A stretch of DNA of 25,721 nucleotides from assembly GCA_023415605.1 (NCBI GenBank), contig JAEZKB010000255.1, forward strand, positions 1 through 25,721, in the 5' to 3' direction. The DNA comes from Pseudomonadota bacterium (GTDB lineage: Bacteria; Pseudomonadota; Alphaproteobacteria; Rhizobiales; Devosiaceae). Below, piece after piece: positions 7,992 to 15,516 of this stretch. The notes beneath the pieces are model-generated. The model saw nothing but the letters and a program-made list of their open reading frames with translations. It was not told the DNA's origin and ran no database searches. Made by a program: the position numbers and the translations under genes. Positions within the stretch are counted from its first letter, which is position 1. Each line of letters begins with the position of its first letter.

Positions 7992-8798
7992 TCAGCCCCC
8001 GGCCAACTCCGGCAGCTTCTGACCGCGGTTGAGCGCCACCAGCATGCGCCGCACTTCCAGCTCCGCCGCCTTGGTCACAGCCTTGCGGTCGGCGCCCTGG
8101 GCCAGCGGCATGGGCGTGCCGAAGGCGAGCGTCACTTCCTTGACGCCGCCAGAGAGGATTTCCTTGATGTTCTGTTTGACGGACTTGGACTTGATCCAGG
8201 CGATCAGCGACCGCTCGTTGCGTGAAACCGGCAGGCCCTGCAGGCGGGTATAGGAGATAGTCAGCGGCTGGATCAGCACTTCGGTCGCGCCGGCTTCCAG
8301 CATGGCCTGCTGCGCCGCGCCGACCAGGGCGGAGCGGAACGGCAGCACGTGGGTGCCGATGTCGGACTGACCTTCGGCAAAGAGCAGCACGGCGCCGCCA
8401 TCGGCCATGCGCTGCGCCATCTCAGTGGTGGTGCGCTTGGCGTCGGTGCGGCGGGTGCGGTCGACATAGAGCGTACGCTGCAGCCCGGCCATGAAGTTCA
8501 CGAAGAACCATTTCTCGATCTCCTTTTTGGCCACGAACGTCACCGGCGTGGTCGAGCCCACGGCGATGATGTCGGTCCAGGAGATGTGATTGGAGACGAT
8601 CAGCACCGGCCTGCCCTGCACCGGCTGGCCGACGACCGTCACCTTGAGGCCGATGAAGGCAGCGCCCAATTTGTGAAACACCATGGGGATGGCGTGCCAG
8701 CCGGGCGCCTTGAGCTTACTCCAGACATACTGGATCGGGCAGAAGATCAGCAGGAAGGGTGTGTAGACGAAGAGGAAGAACAGCACGCGGAAGATCAT
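7992..8798 (-). CDS. plsC: 1-acyl-sn-glycerol-3-phosphate acyltransferase
   Basis: Membrane-bound acyltransferase that makes phosphatidic acid from lysophosphatidic acid. One N-terminal membrane segment (about residues 2-24) precedes the catalytic NHISWTD motif (H71, D76). The glycerol-phosphate site, usually FPEGTRS, reads FAEGQS here (E142, G143). Length is 268 residues. Its ATG overlaps the stop of the Fur/Mur gene (ATGA), so it is read last in the tsaB-rimI-fur-plsC unit. The GQS in place of GTR is a variant I would expect in the alphaproteobacterial branch and is not by itself a sign of loss. Confidence 0.93.
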   Translation of the reverse strand: MIFRVLFFLFVYTPFLLIFCPIQYVWSKLKAPGWHAIPMVFHKLGAAFIGLKVTVVGQPVQGRPVLIVSNHISWTDIIAVGSTTPVTFVAKKEIEKWFFVNFMAGLQRTLYVDRTRRTDAKRTTTEMAQRMADGGAVLLFAEGQSDIGTHVLPFRSALVGAAQQAMLEAGATEVLIQPLTISYTRLQGLPVSRNERSLIAWIKSKSVKQNIKEILSGGVKEVTLAFGTPMPLAQGADRKAVTKAAELEVRRMLVALNRGQKLPELAGG

Positions 8799-9223
8799 TT
8801 GCCTTCGTCCTTCTGCATCGGCACGGCGTAGAGTTCGAGCCTGTGGTCGACGAGCTTGTAGCCCAGGCGCTTGGCGATCAGCTCCTGGATTGCCTCGATT
8901 TCCTCGTTGCGGAACTCGATCACCTTACCGGACCGAATATCGATCAGATGGTCGTGGTGCTCGTCGGGGATCGGCTCGAAGCGGGCGCGGCCGTCCTTGA
9001 AATCGTGCTTGGTCACCAGCCCGGCTTCCTCGAAGAGGTTCAGCGTGCGGTAGACCGTCGAGAGCGAAATGCGCGGGTCGATGGCGCTGGCGCGGCGGTA
9101 GAGTTCCTCGACATCGGGATGGTCCGAAGCCTGTTCCATCACCTGGGCGATGACGCGGCGCTGGTCGGTCATGCGCATGCCCTTGCGGGCACATTGCTCT
9201 TCGAGCGTCTCGGGTTTGGTCAT
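8795..9223 (-). CDS. Fur/Mur-family metal-responsive regulator
   Basis: A 142-residue Fur-superfamily repressor. It has an N-terminal winged helix with ISLSTVYRTLNLFEEAGL as recognition region (about 52-69) and a dimerisation domain carrying the metal ligands HHDH at 89-92 and H127 in LVDHRLELY. The HPDVEELYRR and HHDHLIDI motifs match the rhizobial protein that works as a manganese-responsive Mur, so Mur or Fur is likely and the metal is not certain. The only cysteine is C11; the CxxC structural zinc motifs of E. coli Fur are absent. ATG 9223 follows GGGGGTGG at good spacing and is preferred to a GTG at 9232. It is encoded between rimI and plsC, as in other Hyphomicrobiales. Confidence 0.92.
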   Translation of the reverse strand: MTKPETLEEQCARKGMRMTDQRRVIAQVMEQASDHPDVEELYRRASAIDPRISLSTVYRTLNLFEEAGLVTKHDFKDGRARFEPIPDEHHDHLIDIRSGKVIEFRNEEIEAIQELIAKRLGYKLVDHRLELYAVPMQKDEGK

Positions 9224-9256
9224 CAATGCCACCCCCAGCTTGACCGTGAAACCGGC

Positions 9257-9742
9257 TTAGCCAAGATCGCGCGACATGACAATGGCGGTAGCCGGCTGGC
9301 CATTGGCGCGTTCGTAATAGCCGTGACGCTCGGCAACTTTCTTGAAGCCGATCTTGCCGTAGAGCTTGAGCGCCGCCGGATTGTCGGCCGCCACTTCGAG
9401 GAAGATGCGCTTGGCCGGCGACATCAGCAGGTCATCGAACACGGCGCGCATAAGCGCCAGGCCGACGCCCTTCTTGCGCCACTTGGTATCGACCGCGATG
9501 GTGATCAGTTCCGCCTCGTCCGCCGCGAGCCGGATCATGGCAAAGCCGGCGATCTTCCGCTTGGCATCGCAGGCGACGTAGATCGGCGTGTCGCGGCCGG
9601 CGATGTAGGCAGCAAAATCCTGCACCGGCCAGCCTCGATAGAAGCCCTGCGCATGCAGCTTGGCGATTACATCGGCATCGCTCGCCAGCGCCGGCTCGAT
9701 ATGCAGCCCCCCGGGGGCCATCCAGAGTTTTTCGACGCTCAT
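9257..9742 (-). CDS. rimI: GNAT N-acetyltransferase, RimI type
   Basis: A 161-residue GNAT-family acetyltransferase, in this context the likely N-terminal acetyltransferase of ribosomal protein S18. The acetyl-CoA site RKKGVG (89-94) follows the beta-4 strand ELITIAVDTKW, and the late motifs FLEVAADNPAALKLYGKIGF and the Y-rich end are typical of RimI. The ATG overlaps the tsaB stop (ATGA). Pairing of tsaB with rimI is common in bacteria and supports the call. Target proteins other than S18 cannot be excluded. Confidence 0.88.
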   Translation of the reverse strand: MSVEKLWMAPGGLHIEPALASDADVIAKLHAQGFYRGWPVQDFAAYIAGRDTPIYVACDAKRKIAGFAMIRLAADEAELITIAVDTKWRKKGVGLALMRAVFDDLLMSPAKRIFLEVAADNPAALKLYGKIGFKKVAERHGYYERANGQPATAIVMSRDLG

Positions 9743-10320
9743 TGCCGCGCCACCCTGAACTTTTCCTGTGGCTTGGCATCCGCATCGCGCACATAGGTGG
9801 CTTCTGGCGGCGCGCCGGCCGGCGCCGTTTCCGCATAGCGGGCGACCAGCGCGATATCTGGGAAGGGAGATTCGATCACGGGCACCCCGGCCGCGATTCT
9901 AGCCCGCGCTGCATCGACCGGCAGGACCTGCGACTCCGCATCATCGGGGAACAGCTGGAACCAGGCTTCGCCGCGGCGCGCATCGAGCAGCACAGCAACC
10001 GGTCCCGGCTGGCCCAACGAGATGGCAAAGAGCGAGGGCACGCCGATCACCGGCACATTGCGCGCCACGCCCAGACCACGCGCGGCCGAAAGACCGATAC
10101 GGAGGCCAGTGAACGAGCCCGGACCGGTGGTGACGGCAATGCGGGTCAAGTCGGCATAGGTGATGTCGTTGCGCGCGAGCAGCGCGTCAATGCGAGGGAA
10201 GATCAATTCGGCCTGGCCCTGCGCGATCTCGTCGATGGACGTGTCGACCGTGCCGTCAGCGCGCAGCAGCGCCAACTGCAGCCGCGGCGCCACCGTGTCG
10301 ATCGCGAGAAGGATGCCCAT
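9739..10320 (-). CDS. tsaB: tRNA t6A synthesis protein TsaB
   Basis: Non-catalytic partner of TsaD in making N6-threonylcarbamoyl-adenosine at tRNA position 37. The ASKHA-fold N-terminus MGILLAIDT and the hallmark TGPGSFTGLRIGLSAARGL are clear, and the usual C-terminal pattern ending in DAKP is present. At 193 residues it is somewhat shorter than the roughly 230 of E. coli, with the shortening inside the second half and not at the end. An upstream frame exists, but ATG 10320 gives the family N-terminus; no ribosome binding site stands out. It is the first gene after a terminator, so it probably has its own promoter between 10321 and 10360, which I could not identify. Confidence 0.92.
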   Translation of the reverse strand: MGILLAIDTVAPRLQLALLRADGTVDTSIDEIAQGQAELIFPRIDALLARNDITYADLTRIAVTTGPGSFTGLRIGLSAARGLGVARNVPVIGVPSLFAISLGQPGPVAVLLDARRGEAWFQLFPDDAESQVLPVDAARARIAAGVPVIESPFPDIALVARYAETAPAGAPPEATYVRDADAKPQEKFRVARQ

Positions 10321-10360
10321 GGGCGAGAGATAGTGGGGCACGGGACGATTGTCACCGTCC

Positions 10361-10390
10361 AAAACAAAACGCCCGGCTCATCGCCGGGCG
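10361..10390 (-). terminator. Rho-independent terminator after nfuA
   Basis: On the minus strand an 8-bp GC stem (CGCCCGGC and GCCGGGCG, positions 10390-10370) with a five-base loop is followed at once by TTTTGTTTT. It lies between the nfuA stop and the tsaB start, so it should end the nfuA transcript. It is the only canonical intrinsic terminator I found in the window. Confidence 0.85.
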
Positions 10391-10414
10391 CATAAACTCG
10401 ATTCCTCGCAGGCC

Positions 10415-10975
10415 TCACACCTGCTGCACGGCCTCTACGCCAGGCACGAAGTGGCGGAGGAGGTTTTCGATGCCGGACTTGAGAGTGGCGGTCGAGGACG
10501 GGCAGCCCGAGCAGGCGCCCTGCATGTGCAGGTAGACGGTGCCTTCCTTGAAGCCCTTGAAGGTGATGTCGCCGCCATCCATGGCGACGGCCGGGCGGAC
10601 GCGGGTGGCCAGCAGTTCCTTGATCACCTCGACGGTCTCGGTGTCGGCGGTTTCGAAGAACTCGCCTTCTTCCGTGTCGACCGGGACGGTGCCATCGGCG
10701 ATCACCGGCTTGCCGGAGAGGAAATGCTCCATGATGACGCCGAGGATGGCCGGCTTGATGTGGCTCCACTCGGTCACGTCCTTGGTCACCGAAATGAAGT
10801 CGGAGCCGAGGAACACCCCGGTGACGCCCGGCACAGCAAAGAGCGCGGTCGCCAGCGGCGAGATCGAGGCCGAGCCGGCGTCGCGGAAATCACGCGGCTC
10901 ACCGACCAGCACGTCGCGCCCCGGCAGAAACTTGAGGGTCGCCGGATTGGGCGTGGCTTCGGTCTGGATGAACAT
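10415..10975 (-). CDS. nfuA: NfuA/NifU-type Fe-S cluster scaffold or carrier
   Basis: A 186-residue Fe-S carrier protein. It has an Nfu N-terminal domain (about 1-87, beginning MFIQTEATPNP) and a NifU-like C-terminal domain (about 110-175) with the cluster ligands C155 and C158 in GACSGCPSS. It delivers [4Fe-4S] clusters to target enzymes; MiaB, encoded nearby, is a known client type. A GAGAGAA sequence lies just before ATG 10975. It seems to be a single-gene transcript: a good promoter with an Irr-like palindrome lies directly upstream and an intrinsic terminator directly downstream. Confidence 0.95.
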   Translation of the reverse strand: MFIQTEATPNPATLKFLPGRDVLVGEPRDFRDAGSASISPLATALFAVPGVTGVFLGSDFISVTKDVTEWSHIKPAILGVIMEHFLSGKPVIADGTVPVDTEEGEFFETADTETVEVIKELLATRVRPAVAMDGGDITFKGFKEGTVYLHMQGACSGCPSSTATLKSGIENLLRHFVPGVEAVQQV

Positions 10976-10991
10976 GAGTTCTCTCGATGCG

Positions 10992-11008
10992 GTTAGAACG
11001 TTTCTAAA
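10992..11008 (-). promoter_or_regulatory. Irr-type iron control element (ICE) candidate
   Basis: The minus strand has TTAGAA, three bases, TTCTAA, a perfect 6+6 inverted repeat. Against the ICE consensus of alphaproteobacterial Irr as I recall it (TTTRGAAYNRTTCYAAA), 15 of 17 positions agree. It covers the 3' part of the proposed -10 box and the expected transcription start, where a bound protein would block RNA polymerase. Irr-type control of Fe-S carrier genes fits its known role; binding here is inference. Confidence 0.6.
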
Positions 11009-11034
11009 ATAGAGTTTTGCGGTCCGGTTTTCAA
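11006..11034 (-). promoter_or_regulatory. Sigma-70-type promoter of nfuA
   Basis: On the minus strand a -35 box TTGAAA (11034-11029) is separated by exactly 17 bases from a -10 box TATTTT (11011-11006). Transcription would start near 10999, giving a leader of about 24 bases before the nfuA ATG. The stretch is markedly richer in A and T than its surroundings. Confidence 0.65.
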
Positions 11035-11040
11035 GCCGGT

Positions 11041-11526
11041 TCAGGCCAGCGCGACGATCTGTTCGTCGCTCAGCGAACTGGGGACGATGGTGATCAGGAT
11101 CGGCAGCGCGCCGGACCCGGATCGGCCGGCAAAGGCGGTGACGAGCGGGCCTGGCCCCTCCTTGGAGGGGCTGGCGGCCAGCACCAGGATGGCGATGCCC
11201 GGGTCCTCGCCGATCAGGGCTTCGATGGCAGAAATCGGGTCGCCCTCGCGGATCACCGTTTCGGTCCGCACATTGCCAATATCGCCGATACGGGCAATGC
11301 GCGCATCGAGCAGCCGCTCGGCCGCCTCGCGGGCCTCTGCGCGCATCACGTCCTCGACGCCGAGGAACTGCTGAAAATCAGCCGTTTCGATCACCGAAAG
11401 CAGCACCACAGTGCCGCCGGTGCGCTTGACCCGGTGTGCCGCGAAGGTCACCGCGCGGTCGGATTCCGCCGTGTCGTCGACCAGCACCAGGAACTTGCGC
11501 TTATATTCGCTACCGCTGCCGAGCAT
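11041..11526 (-). CDS. Universal stress protein (UspA family)
   Basis: A 161-residue single-domain USP. It begins with the typical KRKFLVLVDDTAESDRAVTFAAHRVKR strand-helix, then VVLLSVIE, and carries the late ILVLAASP strand and a glycine/serine-rich segment near 125-138 where ATP-binding members have their loop. That loop does not clearly match the full GxxGxxxxxxxxxG(S/T) pattern, so nucleotide binding is uncertain. ATG 11526 has a G-rich stretch upstream. It lies 65 bases after trpS, probably on its transcript, and just before the nfuA promoter. Confidence 0.85.
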   Translation of the reverse strand: MLGSGSEYKRKFLVLVDDTAESDRAVTFAAHRVKRTGGTVVLLSVIETADFQQFLGVEDVMRAEAREAAERLLDARIARIGDIGNVRTETVIREGDPISAIEALIGEDPGIAILVLAASPSKEGPGPLVTAFAGRSGSGALPILITIVPSSLSDEQIVALA

Positions 11527-11591
11527 GCCGCACCCCCGATCCCGACGCCGTCATTGTCCCACCGCTGGCGGCGACAGGCAATGGCGGCCGA

Positions 11592-12635
11592 TCACCTGAC
11601 AAAGCCCACGATCTTGCGGACATCGTCCATGATCGGCACGGCGATCGCCCGCGCCCGATCCGCCCCGTCGCGCAGAATGCGGTCCATCTCGCCCTTGTCG
11701 CCCACCAGCCGCTTCATCTCGTCGGCGATCGGCGCCATCACGGCAACGGCGAGGTCGGCCAGAGCGGGCTTGAACTTGCCCCAGCCCTGGCCACCGAATT
11801 CGCTGAGCACGGCGTCGACCGGTTTATCGGCCAGCGCGGCGTAGATGGCGACGAGGTTTTCCGCCTCGGCCCGGCCGTCGAGGCCCTTGGCTTCGGTGGG
11901 CAGCACGTCGGCGTCGGTGGTGGCGCGCTTGATCTTCCTGGCGATCGTATCGGCGTCGTCCATCATGTAGATGGTCGACATGTCCGAGGCGTCGGACTTG
12001 GACATCTTCTTCTTGCCGTCCTTCAATGACATCACGCGCATGGCCGGGCCGGTCGAGAGCGTCTCGGTCAGTGGGAAGAAGTCGCCGTCGATGCCCTGTG
12101 CCTTGATCTGCTTTTTGAAGTCGTGGTTGAACTTCTTGGCGATGTCGCGGGTCAGCTCGAGGTGCTGGCGCTGGTCGTCGCCCACGGGCACGGCGGTGGC
12201 CTTATAGAGCAGGATGTCGGCCGCCATCAGCGAGGGATAGGCGAAGAGGCCCAGCGACACGGCTTCGGAGTTCTCGCCGCCTTCGCCGCCGGCCTTGTCC
12301 TTGAACTGGGTCATGCGCGTCATCCAGCCGACGCGCGCGACGCAGTTGAAGATCCAGGCGAGTTCGGCGTGCTCGACGACCTGGGACTGGTTGAAGATCA
12401 TCGAGCGCTTGGGATCGAGCCCGGCCGCGATATAGGCGGCGGCGATCTCGTAGGTCCAGCGGCGCAGGTCCTCGGGCTCCTGCCAGACCGTGATCGCGTG
12501 CATGTCGACGACGCAATAGAGGGTCTCGTGCGACTCCTGCAATGGCACGAAGCGCCGGATGGCGCCGAGATAATTGCCCAGATGCAGGTCGCCGGACGGC
12601 TTGATGCCGGAGAAGACGCGCGGGGTAAACTTCAT
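11592..12635 (-). CDS. trpS: Tryptophanyl-tRNA synthetase
   Basis: Class I aminoacyl-tRNA synthetase, 347 residues, that charges tRNA-Trp. The HIGH-type signature is HLGN at 18-21 within RVFSGIKPSGDLHLGNYLGA, and the KMSKS loop is at 200-204. Conserved FNQSQV, DILLY and PVGDDQRQHLELTRD segments are all present. ATG 12635 gives the family N-terminus; an upstream in-frame extension to 12758 runs into the neighbouring gene and is not used. In many relatives trpS lies next to murJ; here about 3.6 kb of threonine-degradation genes lies between them. Confidence 0.97.
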   Translation of the reverse strand: MKFTPRVFSGIKPSGDLHLGNYLGAIRRFVPLQESHETLYCVVDMHAITVWQEPEDLRRWTYEIAAAYIAAGLDPKRSMIFNQSQVVEHAELAWIFNCVARVGWMTRMTQFKDKAGGEGGENSEAVSLGLFAYPSLMAADILLYKATAVPVGDDQRQHLELTRDIAKKFNHDFKKQIKAQGIDGDFFPLTETLSTGPAMRVMSLKDGKKKMSKSDASDMSTIYMMDDADTIARKIKRATTDADVLPTEAKGLDGRAEAENLVAIYAALADKPVDAVLSEFGGQGWGKFKPALADLAVAVMAPIADEMKRLVGDKGEMDRILRDGADRARAIAVPIMDDVRKIVGFVR

Positions 12636-12702
12636 CTTGGATCCCGAGAAAGAGCGGAGATCGGCTTTACCGCCTCCGCCCCGCGCCGGGCAAGCGTTTC
12701 GA

Positions 12703-13248
12703 TCAGCGGGCCGGACAGAGTTCCTTGAGCCTCGCGGCGGCCGCCTCGAGCTCGGCACGCGGCACCGAGGTGGCGATGGGCGGGGAATGCTTCAGGGGGG
12801 TCGTCTCGCCGCCCGGCAACAGCCGGACCGCGAGGCCCTCGTCGCCCTCGATCATCACCTCATAGGCGGCGACGGGCAAGGCCGGCACCTCGCCCTCTTC
12901 GGGCTCGAAGGCAATCGAACGGACCATGCCGTAGTCGATCCGGACCGGGAATGTCGTGCCCTGGAAGCTGTAAGTCATGAGAAAGAGGCAGGGCGCGGTT
13001 TCGTCGACGGTCAGCGTCGCGATCTCGCCGGCAGGGGTACGCCCCTCGAAGCGGCCGGCAGCGCTGCGGGCAAAGCGCATCTCCTCGGCGATGATGGCGG
13101 TCGCGCCGTCGGCGACGCCGCCGAAGATCGAGGCGATGAGGTCGACCGCCGGTCTGTCCTCCTGCGCCAGGGCGGCAGTGGCGGAAATGACGAGGGCGAG
13201 GGCAGGGAGGAGGCGCGTGAGGATCATGCGGACACCGTGGCGCCGCAT
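12703..13248 (-). CDS. Small secreted protein of unknown function
   Basis: I do not recognise the family. The product has a clear signal peptide: a basic start (MRRHGVR), a hydrophobic core LLPALALVISATA and an ALA-Q cleavage site near residue 28. The mature part of about 150 residues is mostly beta-like, with two cysteines (C87, C178) that could form a disulfide in the periplasm. ATG 13248 and ATG 13227 both leave a working signal peptide; no ribosome binding site decides between them. It lies 30 bases downstream of tdh on the same strand and may share its transcript, but nothing links it to threonine metabolism. Confidence 0.75.
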   Translation of the reverse strand: MRRHGVRMILTRLLPALALVISATAALAQEDRPAVDLIASIFGGVADGATAIIAEEMRFARSAAGRFEGRTPAGEIATLTVDETAPCLFLMTYSFQGTTFPVRIDYGMVRSIAFEPEEGEVPALPVAAYEVMIEGDEGLAVRLLPGGETTPLKHSPPIATSVPRAELEAAAARLKELCPAR

Positions 13249-13277
13249 CGCTGAACGAGCGATGAACCGCGTGTCCG

Positions 13278-14300
13278 CTACCACTCGAGGACGATCTTGC
13301 CCTTTTCGCCGCCGGCCGCGAGTTTGAACGCTTCGGCATAGTCGTCGGCCTGCATCCGCCGGGTGATCACCTTGCGGACATCGAGACCGGACTCCAGCAT
13401 GGCCAGCATCTTGTGCCAGGTCCCGAACATCTCGCGGCCGTAGATGCCGCGCAGCGTGATCATGCGGAAGACGATCTTGCCTAAGTCGAAGTCGAATTTC
13501 CGGGCCGGGACGCCGAGGAGAGCGATGCGGCCGCCCATCACCATATGGTCGATCATCTGGTCGAGCGCAGCGGGGGCGCCGGACATTTCGAGGCCGACGT
13601 CGAACCCCTCCTTCATGCCGAGCTTGTCCATGACGGAGCGCAGGTCTTCGCTGGCGACATTGACCGGCACGACATCGGCGACTTCGGCGGCGAGCTTCAG
13701 CCGTTCCGGGTTGACGTCGGTGATCACCACGTGGCGGGCGCCGACATGGCGGGCGACGGCGGCGCCCATGATGCCGATCGGGCCGGCGCCGGTCACCAGT
13801 ACGTCCTCGCCGACAATGTCGAAGGCGAGCGCGGTGTGCACCGCATTGCCGAGCGGATCGAGGATGGCGCCCATCTCATCGTCGATAGCCTCGGGAAGGG
13901 GGATGATGTTGAAGGCCGGGATCTTCACATATTCGGCGAAGGCGCCCGGCAGGTTCACGCCAATGCCCTTGGTGTCGGGATCGAGGTGGAATTTCCCGGC
14001 CCGGCTGGCACGGCTTCGCATACCGACGACATGGCCCTCGCCCGAGACGCGCTGGCCGACCTTGAGGTTCCGAACCTCGGCGCCCACCGCGGCAATCTCG
14101 CCGGCATATTCATGTCCGGTGATCATCGGGACCGGTACGGTTTTAGCCGCCCATTCGTCCCACTTGTAGATGTGGATGTCGGTGCCGCAGATGCCGGTCT
14201 TGTGCACCTTGACCAGCACATCTTCGGGCCCGATTTCGGGTACCGGCCGGTCCTCCATCCAGATGCCCGGTTCGGCCTTGGCCTTCACAAGCGCACGCAT
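13278..14300 (-). CDS. tdh: L-threonine 3-dehydrogenase
   Basis: Zinc-dependent medium-chain dehydrogenase that oxidises threonine to 2-amino-3-ketobutyrate with NAD. The catalytic zinc site is visible: C38 in GICGTD and H63-E64 in TGHEYAGE. The Rossmann motif GAGPIG is at 171-176. C38 is the only cysteine in all 340 residues. The four cysteines of the structural zinc lobe (E. coli-type GHCRNC region) are replaced at about 91-108 by VVGMRSRASRAGKFHLDP. The ATG shares a base with the kbl stop (TAATG), so the two enzymes of the pathway are coupled. The identity is firm from the Tdh-specific sequence and its partner gene. Confidence 0.96.
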   Translation of the reverse strand: MRALVKAKAEPGIWMEDRPVPEIGPEDVLVKVHKTGICGTDIHIYKWDEWAAKTVPVPMITGHEYAGEIAAVGAEVRNLKVGQRVSGEGHVVGMRSRASRAGKFHLDPDTKGIGVNLPGAFAEYVKIPAFNIIPLPEAIDDEMGAILDPLGNAVHTALAFDIVGEDVLVTGAGPIGIMGAAVARHVGARHVVITDVNPERLKLAAEVADVVPVNVASEDLRSVMDKLGMKEGFDVGLEMSGAPAALDQMIDHMVMGGRIALLGVPARKFDFDLGKIVFRMITLRGIYGREMFGTWHKMLAMLESGLDVRKVITRRMQADDYAEAFKLAAGGEKGKIVLEW

Positions 14301-15511
14301 TAGATGATCCCCAGTTCGCGACCAGCCTCTTGGAAGGCGCCGACGGCAAAGTCGATGTCGTCGGACGTCAGGGCCGCGGACATCTGGGTGCGGATGCGCG
14401 CCTTGCCCTCCGGCACCACCGGATAGAAGAAGCCCGCAACATAGACGCCGCGCTTGTCGAGGGCTTTCGCCAGATCCTGCGCTTTGCGTGCCTCGCCCAG
14501 CATCACCGGAATGATGGGCGTCTCGCCCCTGAGGGTCGTGAACCCGGCCGCTTCGATGCCGGCGCGGAAGCGGTTGGTGTTGGCCTTCAGCGTCGCGCGC
14601 AGGCCATCACCCTCCTGGCTGCCGACAATGCCGACAGCGGTGATGGCGCCGGCGACCAGCGGCGGTGCGAGGGCGTTGGAAAACAGATACGGCCGCGCCC
14701 GCTGGCGCAGCAGGTCGATGACCGGCTGCGGCCCGGCGATGAAGCCGCCCATGCCGCCGCCCAGGGTCTTGCCGAAGGTGCCGGTGACGATATCGATCCG
14801 GTCCAGAGCTCCGGTCAGCTCCGGTGTGCCGCGGCCGGTGGCCCCGAGATGGCCGGTGGCGTGGCAATCGTCGATCACCACCAGCGCCCCGTACTTTTCG
14901 GCCAGGTCGCAAATTTCCGGCAGTTTGGCGACATAGCCATCCATCGAAAAGACGCCGTCGGTGATCACCAGCTTGAATCGCGCGCCCGCCGCGTCCGCTG
15001 CCTTGAGCTGCGCCTCGAGGTCGTCCATGTCGCTGTTGGCATAGCGGAAGCGCTTGGCTTTGCTCAGCCGCACGCCGTCGATGATCGACGCGTGGTTGAG
15101 GCTGTCGGAAATGATGGCGTCCGCTGCCGTCAGTAGCGGCTCGAACAGGCCGCCATTGGCATCGAAGGCGGCCGCGAAGGTGATCGCGTCGTCCTTGCCG
15201 AGGAAGCCGGCGATGGTGTGCTCCAGCTCGCGATGCATGACCTGAGTGCCGCAGATGAAGCGGACCGAGGCCATGCCGAAGCCATCGGTACCGAGCGTGT
15301 CGCCGGCGGCCGTACGAATATCGGGGTGATTGGCCAGACCCAGGTAGTTGTTGGCGCAGAGATTGAGCATCTCGCGCGTGCTGCCGTCCGGCTGTTGCAC
15401 TTTGATGCGGCCACCTTGCGGGCCGGTGATCAGCCGCTCCTGCTTATAGAGCCCGGCCGCCTCGATTTCTTCGAGGGTCGAGCGAATGTGGTCGAGAAAG
15501 CCCGGCTGCAT
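14300..15511 (-). CDS. kbl: 2-amino-3-ketobutyrate coenzyme A ligase (glycine C-acetyltransferase)
   Basis: PLP enzyme, 403 residues, that splits 2-amino-3-ketobutyrate with CoA into glycine and acetyl-CoA, completing the Tdh pathway. K248 in TGTFGKTLGGGMGG is the cofactor lysine; D214 and H217 in VVIDDCHATGHLG contact the pyridoxal ring. The alpha-oxoamine synthase pattern NNYLGLANHP and GFGMASVRFICGT is complete. ATG 15511 has a perfect GGAGGAA ribosome binding site five bases upstream. That site is also one arm of a 7-bp palindrome that could hide it in a hairpin. It is first in the kbl-tdh transcript, divergent from an XRE-cupin regulator. Confidence 0.97.
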   Translation of the reverse strand: MQPGFLDHIRSTLEEIEAAGLYKQERLITGPQGGRIKVQQPDGSTREMLNLCANNYLGLANHPDIRTAAGDTLGTDGFGMASVRFICGTQVMHRELEHTIAGFLGKDDAITFAAAFDANGGLFEPLLTAADAIISDSLNHASIIDGVRLSKAKRFRYANSDMDDLEAQLKAADAAGARFKLVITDGVFSMDGYVAKLPEICDLAEKYGALVVIDDCHATGHLGATGRGTPELTGALDRIDIVTGTFGKTLGGGMGGFIAGPQPVIDLLRQRARPYLFSNALAPPLVAGAITAVGIVGSQEGDGLRATLKANTNRFRAGIEAAGFTTLRGETPIIPVMLGEARKAQDLAKALDKRGVYVAGFFYPVVPEGKARIRTQMSAALTSDDIDFAVGAFQEAGRELGII

Positions 15512-15516
15512 GTGAG

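Noticed and set aside
10343..10360. Small inverted repeat GGACG/CGTCC before tsaB as an operator
   Set aside because: Five-base arms in GC-rich DNA are common by chance, and no promoter boxes could be placed around it.
12636..12758. N-terminal extension of trpS to 12758
   Set aside because: It adds an Arg-rich segment absent from TrpRS and overlaps the end of the secreted-protein gene.
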